A stretch of 64,000 nt of DNA. It comes from Kineosporia sp. NBRC 101731 (GTDB lineage Bacteria; Actinomycetota; Actinomycetes; Actinomycetales; Kineosporiaceae). The stretch's first letter is position 1; every line of letters starts with the position of its first letter. A program made the translations under genes and the position numbers. Where the stretch lies: assembly GCF_030269305.1 (NCBI RefSeq), contig NZ_BSTC01000014.1, forward strand, positions 124,001 to 188,000. Reading direction: 5' to 3'. This document shows, in pieces, positions 35,456 to 43,180 of the stretch. The notes beneath the pieces were generated by a model that did not search any database, was not told where the DNA came from, and saw only the letters and a program-made list of their open reading frames with translations.

Positions 35456-36418
35456 CTAGGCGGTGAAGGGCCTCGGCGGGGTGGTCGGCGTGGCCAGCAT
35501 GTCCAGGAGGAACTTCTCGAAGCCGGGCGCGTCGATCTCCTCGACCACCGTGGCGTTGGGGGTCAGGCCGTGCACGCCCCACGACATGGCCGCGTAGCCG
35601 CGGGTCAGCTCGGAGCCGGTCTCGATGTCGACGTGGTACTGCGCCGACCTCGTCACCAGGTCCGGGCGCAGCAGCACGGCCACCGACAGCGAGTCCGGGT
35701 GCGTGGTACCGGGAATGCCGACGCTCTCGTCGAACGCCAGGGTGGACGAGCAGACCCGGGTGAAGAACTCCGACAGCGGGGTACCGATCGCGGCGATGCG
35801 GTCGAGCACCGGGCGTCCGAAGACGGCCTGCTGCAACGTGAGAGGCGCCCAGGGCACGACGGTGACGTGGAACCCGGCGTCGAACACGATCTTCGCGGCC
35901 TCGGGGTCGACGTAGAAATTGAACTCGGCCGCGGCGGTGATGTTGCCGCGGGCGTTGTTCGAGCCGCCCATCACCACGAGATGCTTGACCTGCTGGGCAA
36001 ACTCGGGCCGCTTGACGACCGCGAGCGCGATGTTGGTCAGCGGCCCGATGGCCACGATGCTGAGTTCACCGGCGGCCTCGTCGGCCAGGCGCAGCAGAGC
36101 GTCGACGGCGTGCTCGGTCTCGGGCTCCAGACCGGTGAAGTCCATGTCGAGGCCGCCGGCGCCGTCACCGTGCACGTTCTCGGCGGAGACCCAGGGGCGT
36201 ACCAGAGGACGACGCGAGCCCAGGTAGATGGGTACGGCACCGAGTCGGTCGCTGGCGTTCAGGGTCAGGTACGCGTTGCGCACCTGCCGGTCGAAGCCGA
36301 CGTTGCCGGCCACCATGGTGATCGCCCGCAGGTCGGCTCCCTCGGTGAGAAGGCCGGCCAGGATCGCGACGCAGTCGTCCTGCGCGGTATCGGTGTCGAT
36401 CACCAGGGGGATGCTCAC
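35456..36418 (-). CDS. Nucleoside hydrolase (IunH/RihA family)
   Basis: The 320-residue protein starts with the family calcium-binding signature DTDTAQDD. It continues with IVAIGPLTNIALAV, VVMGGSNNARGNITAAAEFNFYVDPEAA and a later THPDSLSVAV holding the last Ca ligand Asp. It hydrolyses N-glycosidic bonds of ribonucleosides (purine or pyrimidine) to base and ribose in the cytoplasm. Specificity cannot be set from sequence. The GTG start overlaps the TGA stop of a truncated upstream gene, so it likely uses that gene's promoter and translation. It converges on the RSH gene with 30 bp between. Confidence 0.92.
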   Translation of the reverse strand: MSIPLVIDTDTAQDDCVAILAGLLTEGADLRAITMVAGNVGFDRQVRNAYLTLNASDRLGAVPIYLGSRRPLVRPWVSAENVHGDGAGGLDMDFTGLEPETEHAVDALLRLADEAAGELSIVAIGPLTNIALAVVKRPEFAQQVKHLVVMGGSNNARGNITAAAEFNFYVDPEAAKIVFDAGFHVTVVPWAPLTLQQAVFGRPVLDRIAAIGTPLSEFFTRVCSSTLAFDESVGIPGTTHPDSLSVAVLLRPDLVTRSAQYHVDIETGSELTRGYAAMSWGVHGLTPNATVVEEIDAPGFEKFLLDMLATPTTPPRPFTA

Positions 36419-36594
36419 GGGTTTCTTCCTCCAACGTCCAGGTCTGACGGGAGGAATCTAGCTGGTGGGGGTGCTGGAGAGCTCCGGGGCCGGTCGTCGC
36501 GGCCCAGGATCTCCACCGTGTTGTCACCCCGGGTGACGAGGTCGGCGATGACGGGGCCCATGTTGCCGTTACCGATGATGCTGACGTGCGTCAT
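36415..36594 (-). pseudogene. Truncated NAD(P)-binding (F420-reductase/Npd-like) gene remnant
   Basis: The first ~34 residues (MTHVSIIGNGNMGPVIADLV...VEILGRDD) are a clean N-terminal Rossmann unit with GxGxxG variant GNGNMG, as in NADPH-dependent F420 reductase-like proteins of ~200 residues. The sequence then turns into 25 Pro/Arg-rich residues and stops. The TGA overlaps the GTG of the nucleoside hydrolase. It looks like a gene whose 3' five-sixths were deleted, leaving promoter, ribosome-binding site (AGGAGCACGAC) and start. Alternatively it is now a leader peptide for the hydrolase. Confidence 0.6.
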
Positions 36595-36653
36595 GTCGTG
36601 CTCCTTGCGATCCGGGGGCCGCCCGTTCGGCAGCCACACCAGCATCAAGGTAG

Positions 36654-36665
36654 TTGAAGGTTCAA
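36654..36665. promoter_or_regulatory. Palindrome TTGAAGGTTCAA upstream of the truncated gene
   Basis: Perfect 5-bp arms TTGAA / TTCAA flank a GG centre, 60 bp before the start of the gene remnant and likewise 60 bp before the divergent phosphodiesterase start. It could be the operator of a small regulator such as an HxlR protein, which often controls NAD(P)-reductase genes (inference). Confidence 0.35.
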
Positions 36666-36724
36666 ATATTTCATCGACCTCCTGTGACGCCGGACACCCG
36701 GCGGGAACCCCGTAACCTGCCCGG

Positions 36725-38839
36725 ATGCCGCAAGGGCTGAACATCAGCAGCCGGGACCTGCGCGACGCCCTGATCGGCCTCGTGCCGAACGCCGCCGCTC
36801 TCCTGGTGTCGTCGTGGATCCTCGCCGACCTGGAGATCGACCACTGGTGGTGGGCGTTCGCCGTGGCCGCGGTGACCGCCGCGTTCGACGCGCTCGTGCG
36901 ACCGGCCCTGCGCCTGGTGGCCGGGCTGGCCGGGGCCTTCACCGCCCTGGCCCTGGGCCTGAGCGCCCAGCTCGTCCTGATCATGACCGCGCTGCTGGTG
37001 GTGCCGGGGGTGGTGTTCACCGGGATCGACGCGGTCGCGCAGACCCTGCTGCTGGCCGCCCTGCTGGCCGCGTGCACCCGGTGGCTGGTCGGGGTCAACG
37101 ACAGTTCCTACCTGGTCGCCGACCTGATCCGGCGCGGGGAGTCCCGTCGGCGCCGCGCCGGGCGGCAGCACCGCTACGACGACCCGGCCGGGGTCGTCAT
37201 CGTGCAGATCGACGGCCTGCCCTATCCCCTGCTGCAGAACGGCATCGTCTCCGGCGTGCTGCCCACGCTGTCGCGCTGGGTGCGTTCGGGCAGTCACGAG
37301 ATGATGCCGTGGTGGGCCCGGGTGCCCTCGACCACCCCGGCCAGCCAGGCCGCGCTGCTGCACGGCAGCAACGACGGCATCCCGGCCTTCCGCTGGTACG
37401 AGAAGGAATCCGGGCGGCTGATCGTGGCCAACCGCCCGGCCGACGCCGCGCTGATCGAGGCCCGGCTCTCCGACGGGCGCGGTCTGCTGGCCGACGGTGG
37501 GGTCAGCGTCAGCAACATGTTCAGCGGTGACGCCCCGACCGCCCTGATGGTGATGAGCCGTGCCGCCCGCCGGGGAGACCTGGGCCCCGGCAGCGCGTAC
37601 ATCCGCTTCTTCTTCAGCCCGTTCGTCCTCGCCCGGGCCCTGGTGCTGACGGTCGCCGAGATCGTCAAGGAGCTCTACCAGGGCCGCCAGCAGCGGGTGC
37701 GCGGCATCGAGCCACGGATCCGCCGCCGGGGCTCGTACGTCGCGCTGCGCGGGCTGACCAACGTGGTGCTGCGCGACCTGAACGTCGCGCTGGTCGCCGA
37801 GCACATGATGGCCGGGGCCCCGTCGATCTTCGTGGACTTCGTCGACTACGACGAGATCGCCCACCACGCCGGGGTCTCCCGCAGTGAGGCGATGGACGCG
37901 CTGACCGGTCTGGACCTGGTGCTGCACACGCTGGAGCGGGTCGCCGCCGCCGCCCCGCGCGACTACCGGTTCGTGGTGCTCTCCGACCACGGCCAGAGCC
38001 AGGGCTCGACGTTCCGGCAGCTCACCGGGCGCACCCTGGAGGCCGCCGTGCGCTCGTACTGCGGCGCCCCGCAGGGCCGCAGCGTCGAGGAGACCGGTGA
38101 CGTGGAGGGCTGGGGCCCGGTCAACGCCCTGCTCGGTGACGTGCTCGCGTCCCGCCCGAAGGCCCGGTGGGCCGGCCGCCGCAGCCCGGCCGGTGTGCTC
38201 GTCGGACCCCAGCGCAGTGAGGACGAGGAGGAGGAACGCCCGGAACTGGTCGTCGTCGGTTCCGGCAACCTCGGCCTGGTCTGGTTCCCGCGCCGGCCCG
38301 GGCGGGTGACCGTGGAGACCTTCACCGAGATTCACCCCGGGCTCATCCCCGGTCTGGTCACCGAGCCCGGGGTGGGCTTCGTGCTGGCCGACAGTGTGCG
38401 CGGGCCCCTGGTGATCGGGCCGAAGGGGGTGCGCCTGCTGCTCGAGAACGACGTGGAGGGAGAGGACCCCCTGGCCCCGTTCGGGCCCCGCGCCGTCAAG
38501 GACCTGCTGCGGGTGGCCACCATGAAGAACTGCCCCGACCTGTACGTGCACTCCTCGATCCACCCGCGCACCGGTGAGGTGCACGCCTTCGAGGAACTCG
38601 TCGGCTCCCACGGCGGGCTGGGCGGCTGGCAGAACCAGGCGGCGCTGGTGCACCCGGCCGGCTGGTTCGTCGACGAGGACCTGCTCGACCGCTCGGTCGA
38701 GGGGGAGGAACTGCTCTACGGCGCCGACGTCGTGCACCAGCAGCTCGTCCGCTGGCTGGAACGCTGCGGTGCGCGCCGGGCACCCTCCCAGGAAGTGTTT
38801 CCGGACGCCGACATTCAAGACCAGTCCAAGCCTGCGTGA
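36725..38839 (+). CDS. Holin-like 4-TM domain fused to an alkaline-phosphatase-superfamily phosphodiesterase
   Basis: The 704-residue protein opens with four membrane helices (residues ~15-125) resembling the mycobacterial 4-TM phage-holin superfamily. A soluble domain follows that begins VVIVQIDGLPYPLLQ, the first metal Asp of type I phosphodiesterases / alkaline phosphatases. Next come VPSTTPASQAALLHG, with the nucleophile Thr region, and FVDFVDYDEIAHHAG and VVLSDHGQSQG with the remaining Asp/His metal ligands. It is probably a membrane-tethered phosphodiesterase or phosphotransferase acting on envelope lipids or polymers. The holin label reflects the fold family, not a phage origin. It is monocistronic. 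Confidence 0.82.
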   Translation: MPQGLNISSRDLRDALIGLVPNAAALLVSSWILADLEIDHWWWAFAVAAVTAAFDALVRPALRLVAGLAGAFTALALGLSAQLVLIMTALLVVPGVVFTGIDAVAQTLLLAALLAACTRWLVGVNDSSYLVADLIRRGESRRRRAGRQHRYDDPAGVVIVQIDGLPYPLLQNGIVSGVLPTLSRWVRSGSHEMMPWWARVPSTTPASQAALLHGSNDGIPAFRWYEKESGRLIVANRPADAALIEARLSDGRGLLADGGVSVSNMFSGDAPTALMVMSRAARRGDLGPGSAYIRFFFSPFVLARALVLTVAEIVKELYQGRQQRVRGIEPRIRRRGSYVALRGLTNVVLRDLNVALVAEHMMAGAPSIFVDFVDYDEIAHHAGVSRSEAMDALTGLDLVLHTLERVAAAAPRDYRFVVLSDHGQSQGSTFRQLTGRTLEAAVRSYCGAPQGRSVEETGDVEGWGPVNALLGDVLASRPKARWAGRRSPAGVLVGPQRSEDEEEERPELVVVGSGNLGLVWFPRRPGRVTVETFTEIHPGLIPGLVTEPGVGFVLADSVRGPLVIGPKGVRLLLENDVEGEDPLAPFGPRAVKDLLRVATMKNCPDLYVHSSIHPRTGEVHAFEELVGSHGGLGGWQNQAALVHPAGWFVDEDLLDRSVEGEELLYGADVVHQQLVRWLERCGARRAPSQEVFPDADIQDQSKPA

Positions 38840-38914
38840 AATCTCCGCACACGACCGGCACCAGGACCTTGGTCCTACTCCGGTCGGCTCCGCGGGGTCC
38901 TAGGCTCGACCACC

Positions 38915-39835
38915 ATGCCGTCCCTGACCAAGCGCACCACCGCTCTCGTGGCCACCGCGGCCGTGGCCCTGACTGCGTCCGCCACCGCGGCCACCGCCGT
39001 GAACAAGTCCTCCGGTGACACCGCGAAGGTGACCACCTCGTCCTCTGGTACCGCTGTGACCGAAGCCTCTGCAGCGAAGAAGGACACCATCGGCAGCGTC
39101 AAGAAGGGCGCCGCCCTCTGGAAACAGAAGGGCATCACCAAGTCCCTGAAGAACTCGGGTGTCTCCTGGTTCTACAACTGGTCGCCCACCCCGAACGGGG
39201 TGAAGGCACCGAAGGGCGTGGACTTCGTCCCGATGATCTGGGGCGCCGACTCGGTGACCACGGCCAATCTGGCCACGGCGAAGAAGAACGGCGACACCCT
39301 CCTGGGCTTCAACGAGCCGGACCTGGCCGAGCAGTCGAACATGAGCGTGACCAAGGCCCTGAACCTGTGGCCGAAGCTGGAGAAGACGAACATGCGTCTG
39401 GGCAGCCCGGCCGTGGCCTGGGGCGCCGACCAGAACGGCCAGTGGCTCGACAAGTTCATGAAGGGCGCCAAGAAGCGCGGCTACCGCGTCGATTTCATCA
39501 CGCTGCACTGGTACGGCTCCGACTTCAACAGCAAGAACGCCACGCAGCAGCTGAAGTCGTACATCCAGGGGGTGCACAAGAAGTACCCGAAGAAGAAGAT
39601 CTGGATCACCGAGTACTCGCTGATCAACTTCGGCGCGGGCAGCAAGTTCCCGACGGCCGCCAACCAGGCGACGTTCGTGAAGCAGTCCACGGCCATGCTC
39701 CAGAAGCTCTCCTACGTGGAGCACTACTCCTGGTTCGCCTTCCCGACCTCGACCAACGGCAAGGACGAGACCGGCCTGTACCGTCCGAACGGCACCGCCA
39801 CGAAGGCCGGCAAGGCCTACCGCGCCGCCGGCTGA
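38915..39835 (+). CDS. Secreted glycosyl hydrolase, Asl1-like / GH128 type
   Basis: The 306-residue protein has a signal peptide (residues 1-~28) and a Thr/Ser/Lys linker. A TIM-barrel domain follows with the GH128 catalytic pair: Glu134 in GFNEPDL and Glu233 in WITEYSL. WFYNWSPTP, FVPMIWG and THLHWYGS-like LHWYGSDF are family blocks. GH128 enzymes are endo-beta-1,3-glucanases, so it likely attacks fungal or plant callose-type glucan outside the cell. It is Lys-rich with AAG codons throughout, unlike the Arg-rich neighbours, as some secreted actinobacterial enzymes are. It is monocistronic. Confidence 0.85.
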   Translation: MPSLTKRTTALVATAAVALTASATAATAVNKSSGDTAKVTTSSSGTAVTEASAAKKDTIGSVKKGAALWKQKGITKSLKNSGVSWFYNWSPTPNGVKAPKGVDFVPMIWGADSVTTANLATAKKNGDTLLGFNEPDLAEQSNMSVTKALNLWPKLEKTNMRLGSPAVAWGADQNGQWLDKFMKGAKKRGYRVDFITLHWYGSDFNSKNATQQLKSYIQGVHKKYPKKKIWITEYSLINFGAGSKFPTAANQATFVKQSTAMLQKLSYVEHYSWFAFPTSTNGKDETGLYRPNGTATKAGKAYRAAG

Positions 39836-39848
39836 GATTTCAAGGCCC

Positions 39849-40652
39849 CTAGAGCACGGGAATCCCGGCCTGCTCGCCCAGCCCCAGCACCATCGGGCGG
39901 CAGTCCGGGGCCACCCGTTCCAGGGCCCGCACGAAGTCGGGCCCACCCGCGTCCATCCACCCGCGCGGGAACCGACCCACGACCGGTGCGCGCAGCGTTC
40001 CCCAATGCACCGGGACCGCCGCCCGGGCACCCACCCGGGCACACGCCTGCGCCGCCTGTTCGGGGTCCATGTGACCGCCCGACAGCCGCGGCCCCCAGCC
40101 CCCGATCGGCACGACGGCCAGGTCGATCCGGCCGCCGGCCAGCTCGGGCAGACGCTCCATCCCGTCGTACAGGCTGGTGTCGCCCGCCAGCCACACCGAC
40201 AGGCCCGGCGCCGTGACCAGATGACCGTTCACGGCGTTGGGACGGTGCGGCATCGGCCGGTGCCCGTGCTCGGCGCGCACCAGGCGCACCTGGGCCTTGG
40301 TGCCCGGCACGTCGTGCGCCTGCTCCGGTTCCAGACCGGTCCCGTTCAGTCCCCTGGCCCGCAGCCAGACCGCGTTCGCCGGTGCCGTCAGCACCGGGGC
40401 CGGGGCCACCAGCCGCAGCGAGCGCAGTTCGGCGTGGTCGTGGTGCAGGTGGCTGAGCAGCACGGCGTCGGGTTCTTCCCACAGAATTGAGGACGGTCGG
40501 GAGCCTCGACGGCGCAGCGGCCCGTTGTGTCTGAGCAGGAGTGGGTCGGTCAGGATCCGGGCGCCCCCGGCCTCCAGCACCACGGTCGAATGACCCAGCC
40601 AGGAGATCAGAGGGCTGTCCGCGTCCGCCGGGGGAACCATTTCGTCCAACAC
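39849..40652 (-). CDS. MBL-fold metal-dependent hydrolase (UlaG-like)
   Basis: The ~267-residue protein begins with LISWLGHSTVVLEAGGARILTDP and carries the metallo-beta-lactamase motif HLHHDH (H-x-H-x-D-H). It then has VWLAGDTSLYD, with the bridging Asp, and VPVHWGTL, with the last His. This layout is that of UlaG/YtnP-like or NAPE-PLD-like cytosolic hydrolases. The natural substrate is unknown. The start is uncertain: GTG is given; an ATG four codons later is equally possible. The longer upstream reading is low-complexity and unlikely. It is divergent from the DedA gene. Confidence 0.85.
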   Translation of the reverse strand: MLDEMVPPADADSPLISWLGHSTVVLEAGGARILTDPLLLRHNGPLRRRGSRPSSILWEEPDAVLLSHLHHDHAELRSLRLVAPAPVLTAPANAVWLRARGLNGTGLEPEQAHDVPGTKAQVRLVRAEHGHRPMPHRPNAVNGHLVTAPGLSVWLAGDTSLYDGMERLPELAGGRIDLAVVPIGGWGPRLSGGHMDPEQAAQACARVGARAAVPVHWGTLRAPVVGRFPRGWMDAGGPDFVRALERVAPDCRPMVLGLGEQAGIPVL

Positions 40653-40749
40653 CGTGCCAGCATGCTCCTGGGCCGACCCGCCCGGCACGTCGAGGTGACG
40701 GGCCCGAACTGAGCACAGATGCAGATGGATGGACAGGAGCCTCACGGGC

Positions 40750-41364
40750 GTGCACGCAGTCACTCCGGCCGATGCCGTGGACCTGTCCTCGGGTCTGGGC
40801 GCGGCCGCCCTGGCCGGCCTGTTCCTGACCGTGACGCTGGGCGCGATCGTGCCGGTGGTGCCGACCGGGGCCGCCGTGAGCGCTTCGGCGGCGTTCGCCT
40901 GGCACAACGAGCCCTGGGTGCTGGTCGTCGTGCTGGCGCTGGGGGCGGCCGGGGCCTACCTGGGCGACCTGGCCACCTACGCGATCTGCCGGCTGGGCGG
41001 TCGGGCGATGGCCCGCCGGCTGCGCTGGCTGCGCGACGAGGAGCACCTGGGCGCGGTGGAGGACCGGCTGAACGCCAACCCCCTGCAGACCCTGCTGGTG
41101 TCACGACTGCTACCGGGCGGGCGCATCCCGGTGCTGCTGGCGGCGGCGTTCCTCGGGCTCGACTGGCGCACCTTCCTGGTCGCGAACGCGCCCGCCTGCG
41201 CGCTGTGGTCGATCGTCTACGGGGCGATGGGCACCGTGGGCGGCAGCATCTTCCCCGAGCCCTGGCAAGGAGTGGTCGCCGCGCTGGTGATCGCGCTGGT
41301 GGTGACCCAGATCGTCGCCCGGGTGAACCGCCGCCGCTCCCCCGCCTCCCCGGGGCACCCGTGA
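40750..41364 (+). CDS. DedA-family membrane protein
   Basis: The ~204-residue membrane protein has about five helices. It contains the DedA/SNARE-associated core: an acidic helix start (LGAIVPVVPTGAA), YLGDLATYAICRLGGR, and the re-entrant segment SRLLPGGRIPVLLAAAFLGLDWRTFLVANAPACALW with the conserved Arg and Gly-rich turn. DedA proteins are linked to lipid scrambling or carrier recycling and to proton-motive-force maintenance. The GTG is preceded by AGGAG; an ATG seven codons upstream is possible. It probably forms a transcription unit with the alpha/beta hydrolase 20 bp downstream. Confidence 0.85.
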   Translation: MHAVTPADAVDLSSGLGAAALAGLFLTVTLGAIVPVVPTGAAVSASAAFAWHNEPWVLVVVLALGAAGAYLGDLATYAICRLGGRAMARRLRWLRDEEHLGAVEDRLNANPLQTLLVSRLLPGGRIPVLLAAAFLGLDWRTFLVANAPACALWSIVYGAMGTVGGSIFPEPWQGVVAALVIALVVTQIVARVNRRRSPASPGHP

Positions 41365-41383
41365 CTACTGCCAAAGTAGGACC

Positions 41384-42871
41384 GTGCGCTTGGGATTCGG
41401 TGCCGCTGCGCGAGCAGGGTGGGACACTCCGTTACGTCGGCTGAGCCGTTTCGACGGGGTGATGTTCCATCCTGTCGAGGAGTCGAGCATCACCGAGCGC
41501 TACGTCCACGTGTTCGTGCACGGCTGGCAGCCCGGCTTCCGGCTGCAGGAGCGGCTGCACGCCATCACCGACCTGGTGCCCGCCCTGCCGGCCTGGGACC
41601 CGCGCCTGGTCGATCCGGTCGGGCGCACCCTCAGCTCGTACCACGTGGAGCTGCTGGGGGCCCTGGAAGCGCTGGGCCCCGACCACTGCGTGCTGCACTA
41701 CTCGTGGATCGACGAGTCCGCGACCGACGTGGGCCTGATGATGGCCCACCGCTCGCGCCAGGCCACCCAGGTCAACGGCCGGCGTCTGGCCGCGGCCCTG
41801 CAGCAGTCGCTGAAGAACCCCGATCAGGACGAGGCCCAGCTCCACCTCATCGGTCACAGTCACGGCAGCGCCGTCGCCGTGCACGCCGCGGCCGCCCTGG
41901 GCCGCGCCCCGCGCCAGGTGACGCTGCTCGACGCCCCGGAGAACCGGCTCAGCCGGCTCAGTGGCGCCGCCGACCTGATCGACGTGGTGCTGCCGCGTAT
42001 CCGCCCCACCCGCGACGACAAGGGCCCGTTCGTGGACTCGTACGCGTCGGTGTTCGGGCGTCCCTACCACCGCAAGGGCGGGATGTCGGCCGTCGTCGAC
42101 GTCTCCCTGTACGCCGGTCTCGCCCTGAAACCCACGTTCTTCGAGGCAGTTTCCGAAGCGCACCTGTACGCCGTGGACTGGTACGCGCTCTCGGTGCGCG
42201 AGGCGGCGCGCGGTGTCGGGTACGGCTGGTCGCCCCTGCACGACGCCGATGTCAGCCACCTCTCCTCCTACTACCATTCCCGGGGCCGCAAGAAGCCGCT
42301 GGTGCTCGGGCGCCGGGCCGGCCTGCAACAACTGATGGGCGCCCAGCGGCCCCTGCCCGTCCCGCACCGCGACAGCCGGGTGACCGACGTCGAGCTGCAC
42401 CTGAACCGGCGGTTTCCCGCGTCTGCCAAGGTGTTGCGTCTGCTGCCGGGTGACGGGCTGATCACCTTCGACATCGAGGTGAACGGTGGTGACGGCACCG
42501 AGCAGATCCTGATCGAGCTCGACGCCGTGCCGGTCTTCATCAGCCTCACGCGCTACCCGGTGCCCGCCTCCGGCCGCTACATCGCGCTGGCCGACGGCAG
42601 CGCCGGCGACCACCTGCTGACCGCCCGGCTGGTGACCGGCTCGTCCAGCGACGCCTACCCCCGGGTGCTCATCACCGACGTCACCATCGTGTCGTGGCCC
42701 GACGTGCAGCCCGGCTTCACGATGGAACGCGTGGCCATGCAGACCTTCGTGTCCGGGCTGGTCGTCGGCACCGCGGGCACCCTGTTCACCCAGATGGCGT
42801 GGCGTTTCGCCCGGTGGATGCTGCGCCCGCTGCCGAAGGTCGTGAGGGCCCTGCTGGCCGAGCGCCTCTGA
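41384..42871 (+). CDS. Alpha/beta-hydrolase-like protein with C-terminal extension
   Basis: The 495-residue protein has a VFVHGWQPGF oxyanion-type loop (residues ~43-52) and a nucleophile elbow LIGHSHGSAV (G-x-S-x-G), which support a lipase/esterase-like alpha/beta-hydrolase core of ~260 residues. The later ~220 residues form a beta-rich domain (VTDVELHLNRRFPASAKVLRLL...VFISLTRYPVPASGRYIAL). They end in a hydrophobic stretch (FVSGLVVGTAGTLFTQMAW) near the C-terminus that may dip into the membrane. No signal peptide is visible. I do not recognise a named family. The GTG start lies 20 bp after DedA. Confidence 0.65.
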   Translation: MRLGFGAAARAGWDTPLRRLSRFDGVMFHPVEESSITERYVHVFVHGWQPGFRLQERLHAITDLVPALPAWDPRLVDPVGRTLSSYHVELLGALEALGPDHCVLHYSWIDESATDVGLMMAHRSRQATQVNGRRLAAALQQSLKNPDQDEAQLHLIGHSHGSAVAVHAAAALGRAPRQVTLLDAPENRLSRLSGAADLIDVVLPRIRPTRDDKGPFVDSYASVFGRPYHRKGGMSAVVDVSLYAGLALKPTFFEAVSEAHLYAVDWYALSVREAARGVGYGWSPLHDADVSHLSSYYHSRGRKKPLVLGRRAGLQQLMGAQRPLPVPHRDSRVTDVELHLNRRFPASAKVLRLLPGDGLITFDIEVNGGDGTEQILIELDAVPVFISLTRYPVPASGRYIALADGSAGDHLLTARLVTGSSSDAYPRVLITDVTIVSWPDVQPGFTMERVAMQTFVSGLVVGTAGTLFTQMAWRFARWMLRPLPKVVRALLAERL

Positions 42872-42898
42872 CGGCCGGCGCCCCTGCTCTTTCCTATC

Positions 42899-42985
42899 TT
42901 CGTGATCATGCAAAATCTCCCCAGACCTCTAGAACTGTCGACCACAGAGTTCTAGAACGCCGGGGAGGTTTTGCATGATCACGAA
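42899..42985. repeat. Nested palindromic element, copy 3
   Basis: The outer 24-bp arms begin TTCGTGATCATGCAAAA, with one G-T wobble. The inner TCTAGAACT / AGTTCTAGA arms and an 11-nt loop match copies 1 and 2. The 3-nt spacers (AGA left, GCC right) are the reverse complement of copy 1 (GGC left, TCT right), so this copy appears inserted in the opposite orientation. It lies after the alpha/beta hydrolase stop and before a gene on the same strand. Confidence 0.9.
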
Positions 42986-43180
42986 CAAGGGGTGAGGGGT
43001 CGCCATATCCCACGTCCCACGTCCCCGGTGGTCTCGGGCCGGTCCGAGTAGCTGCGCCGAGCGGGTGGTCCGGCTCGCCCCGGTTCGTTCCGAGGGACCC
43101 GTCGGGCCCCCGCACAGGGGCCGTGCGCGTCCACCCTTGATCGGGTCGCCGCTCCCCCAGGACAGGCAGAACCTGTTGGC
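42986..43180. other. Intergenic DNA between palindromic element and pentapeptide gene
   Basis: These ~195 bp, together with the element before them, make up the 309-bp gap. I see no operator, RNA or credible small gene; it must contain the promoter of the pentapeptide-repeat gene. Confidence 0.4.

Noticed and set aside
36725-37150. Holin-like domain as evidence of a prophage
   Set aside because: It is part of a chromosomal fusion protein; no other phage structural or lysis genes occur in the window.
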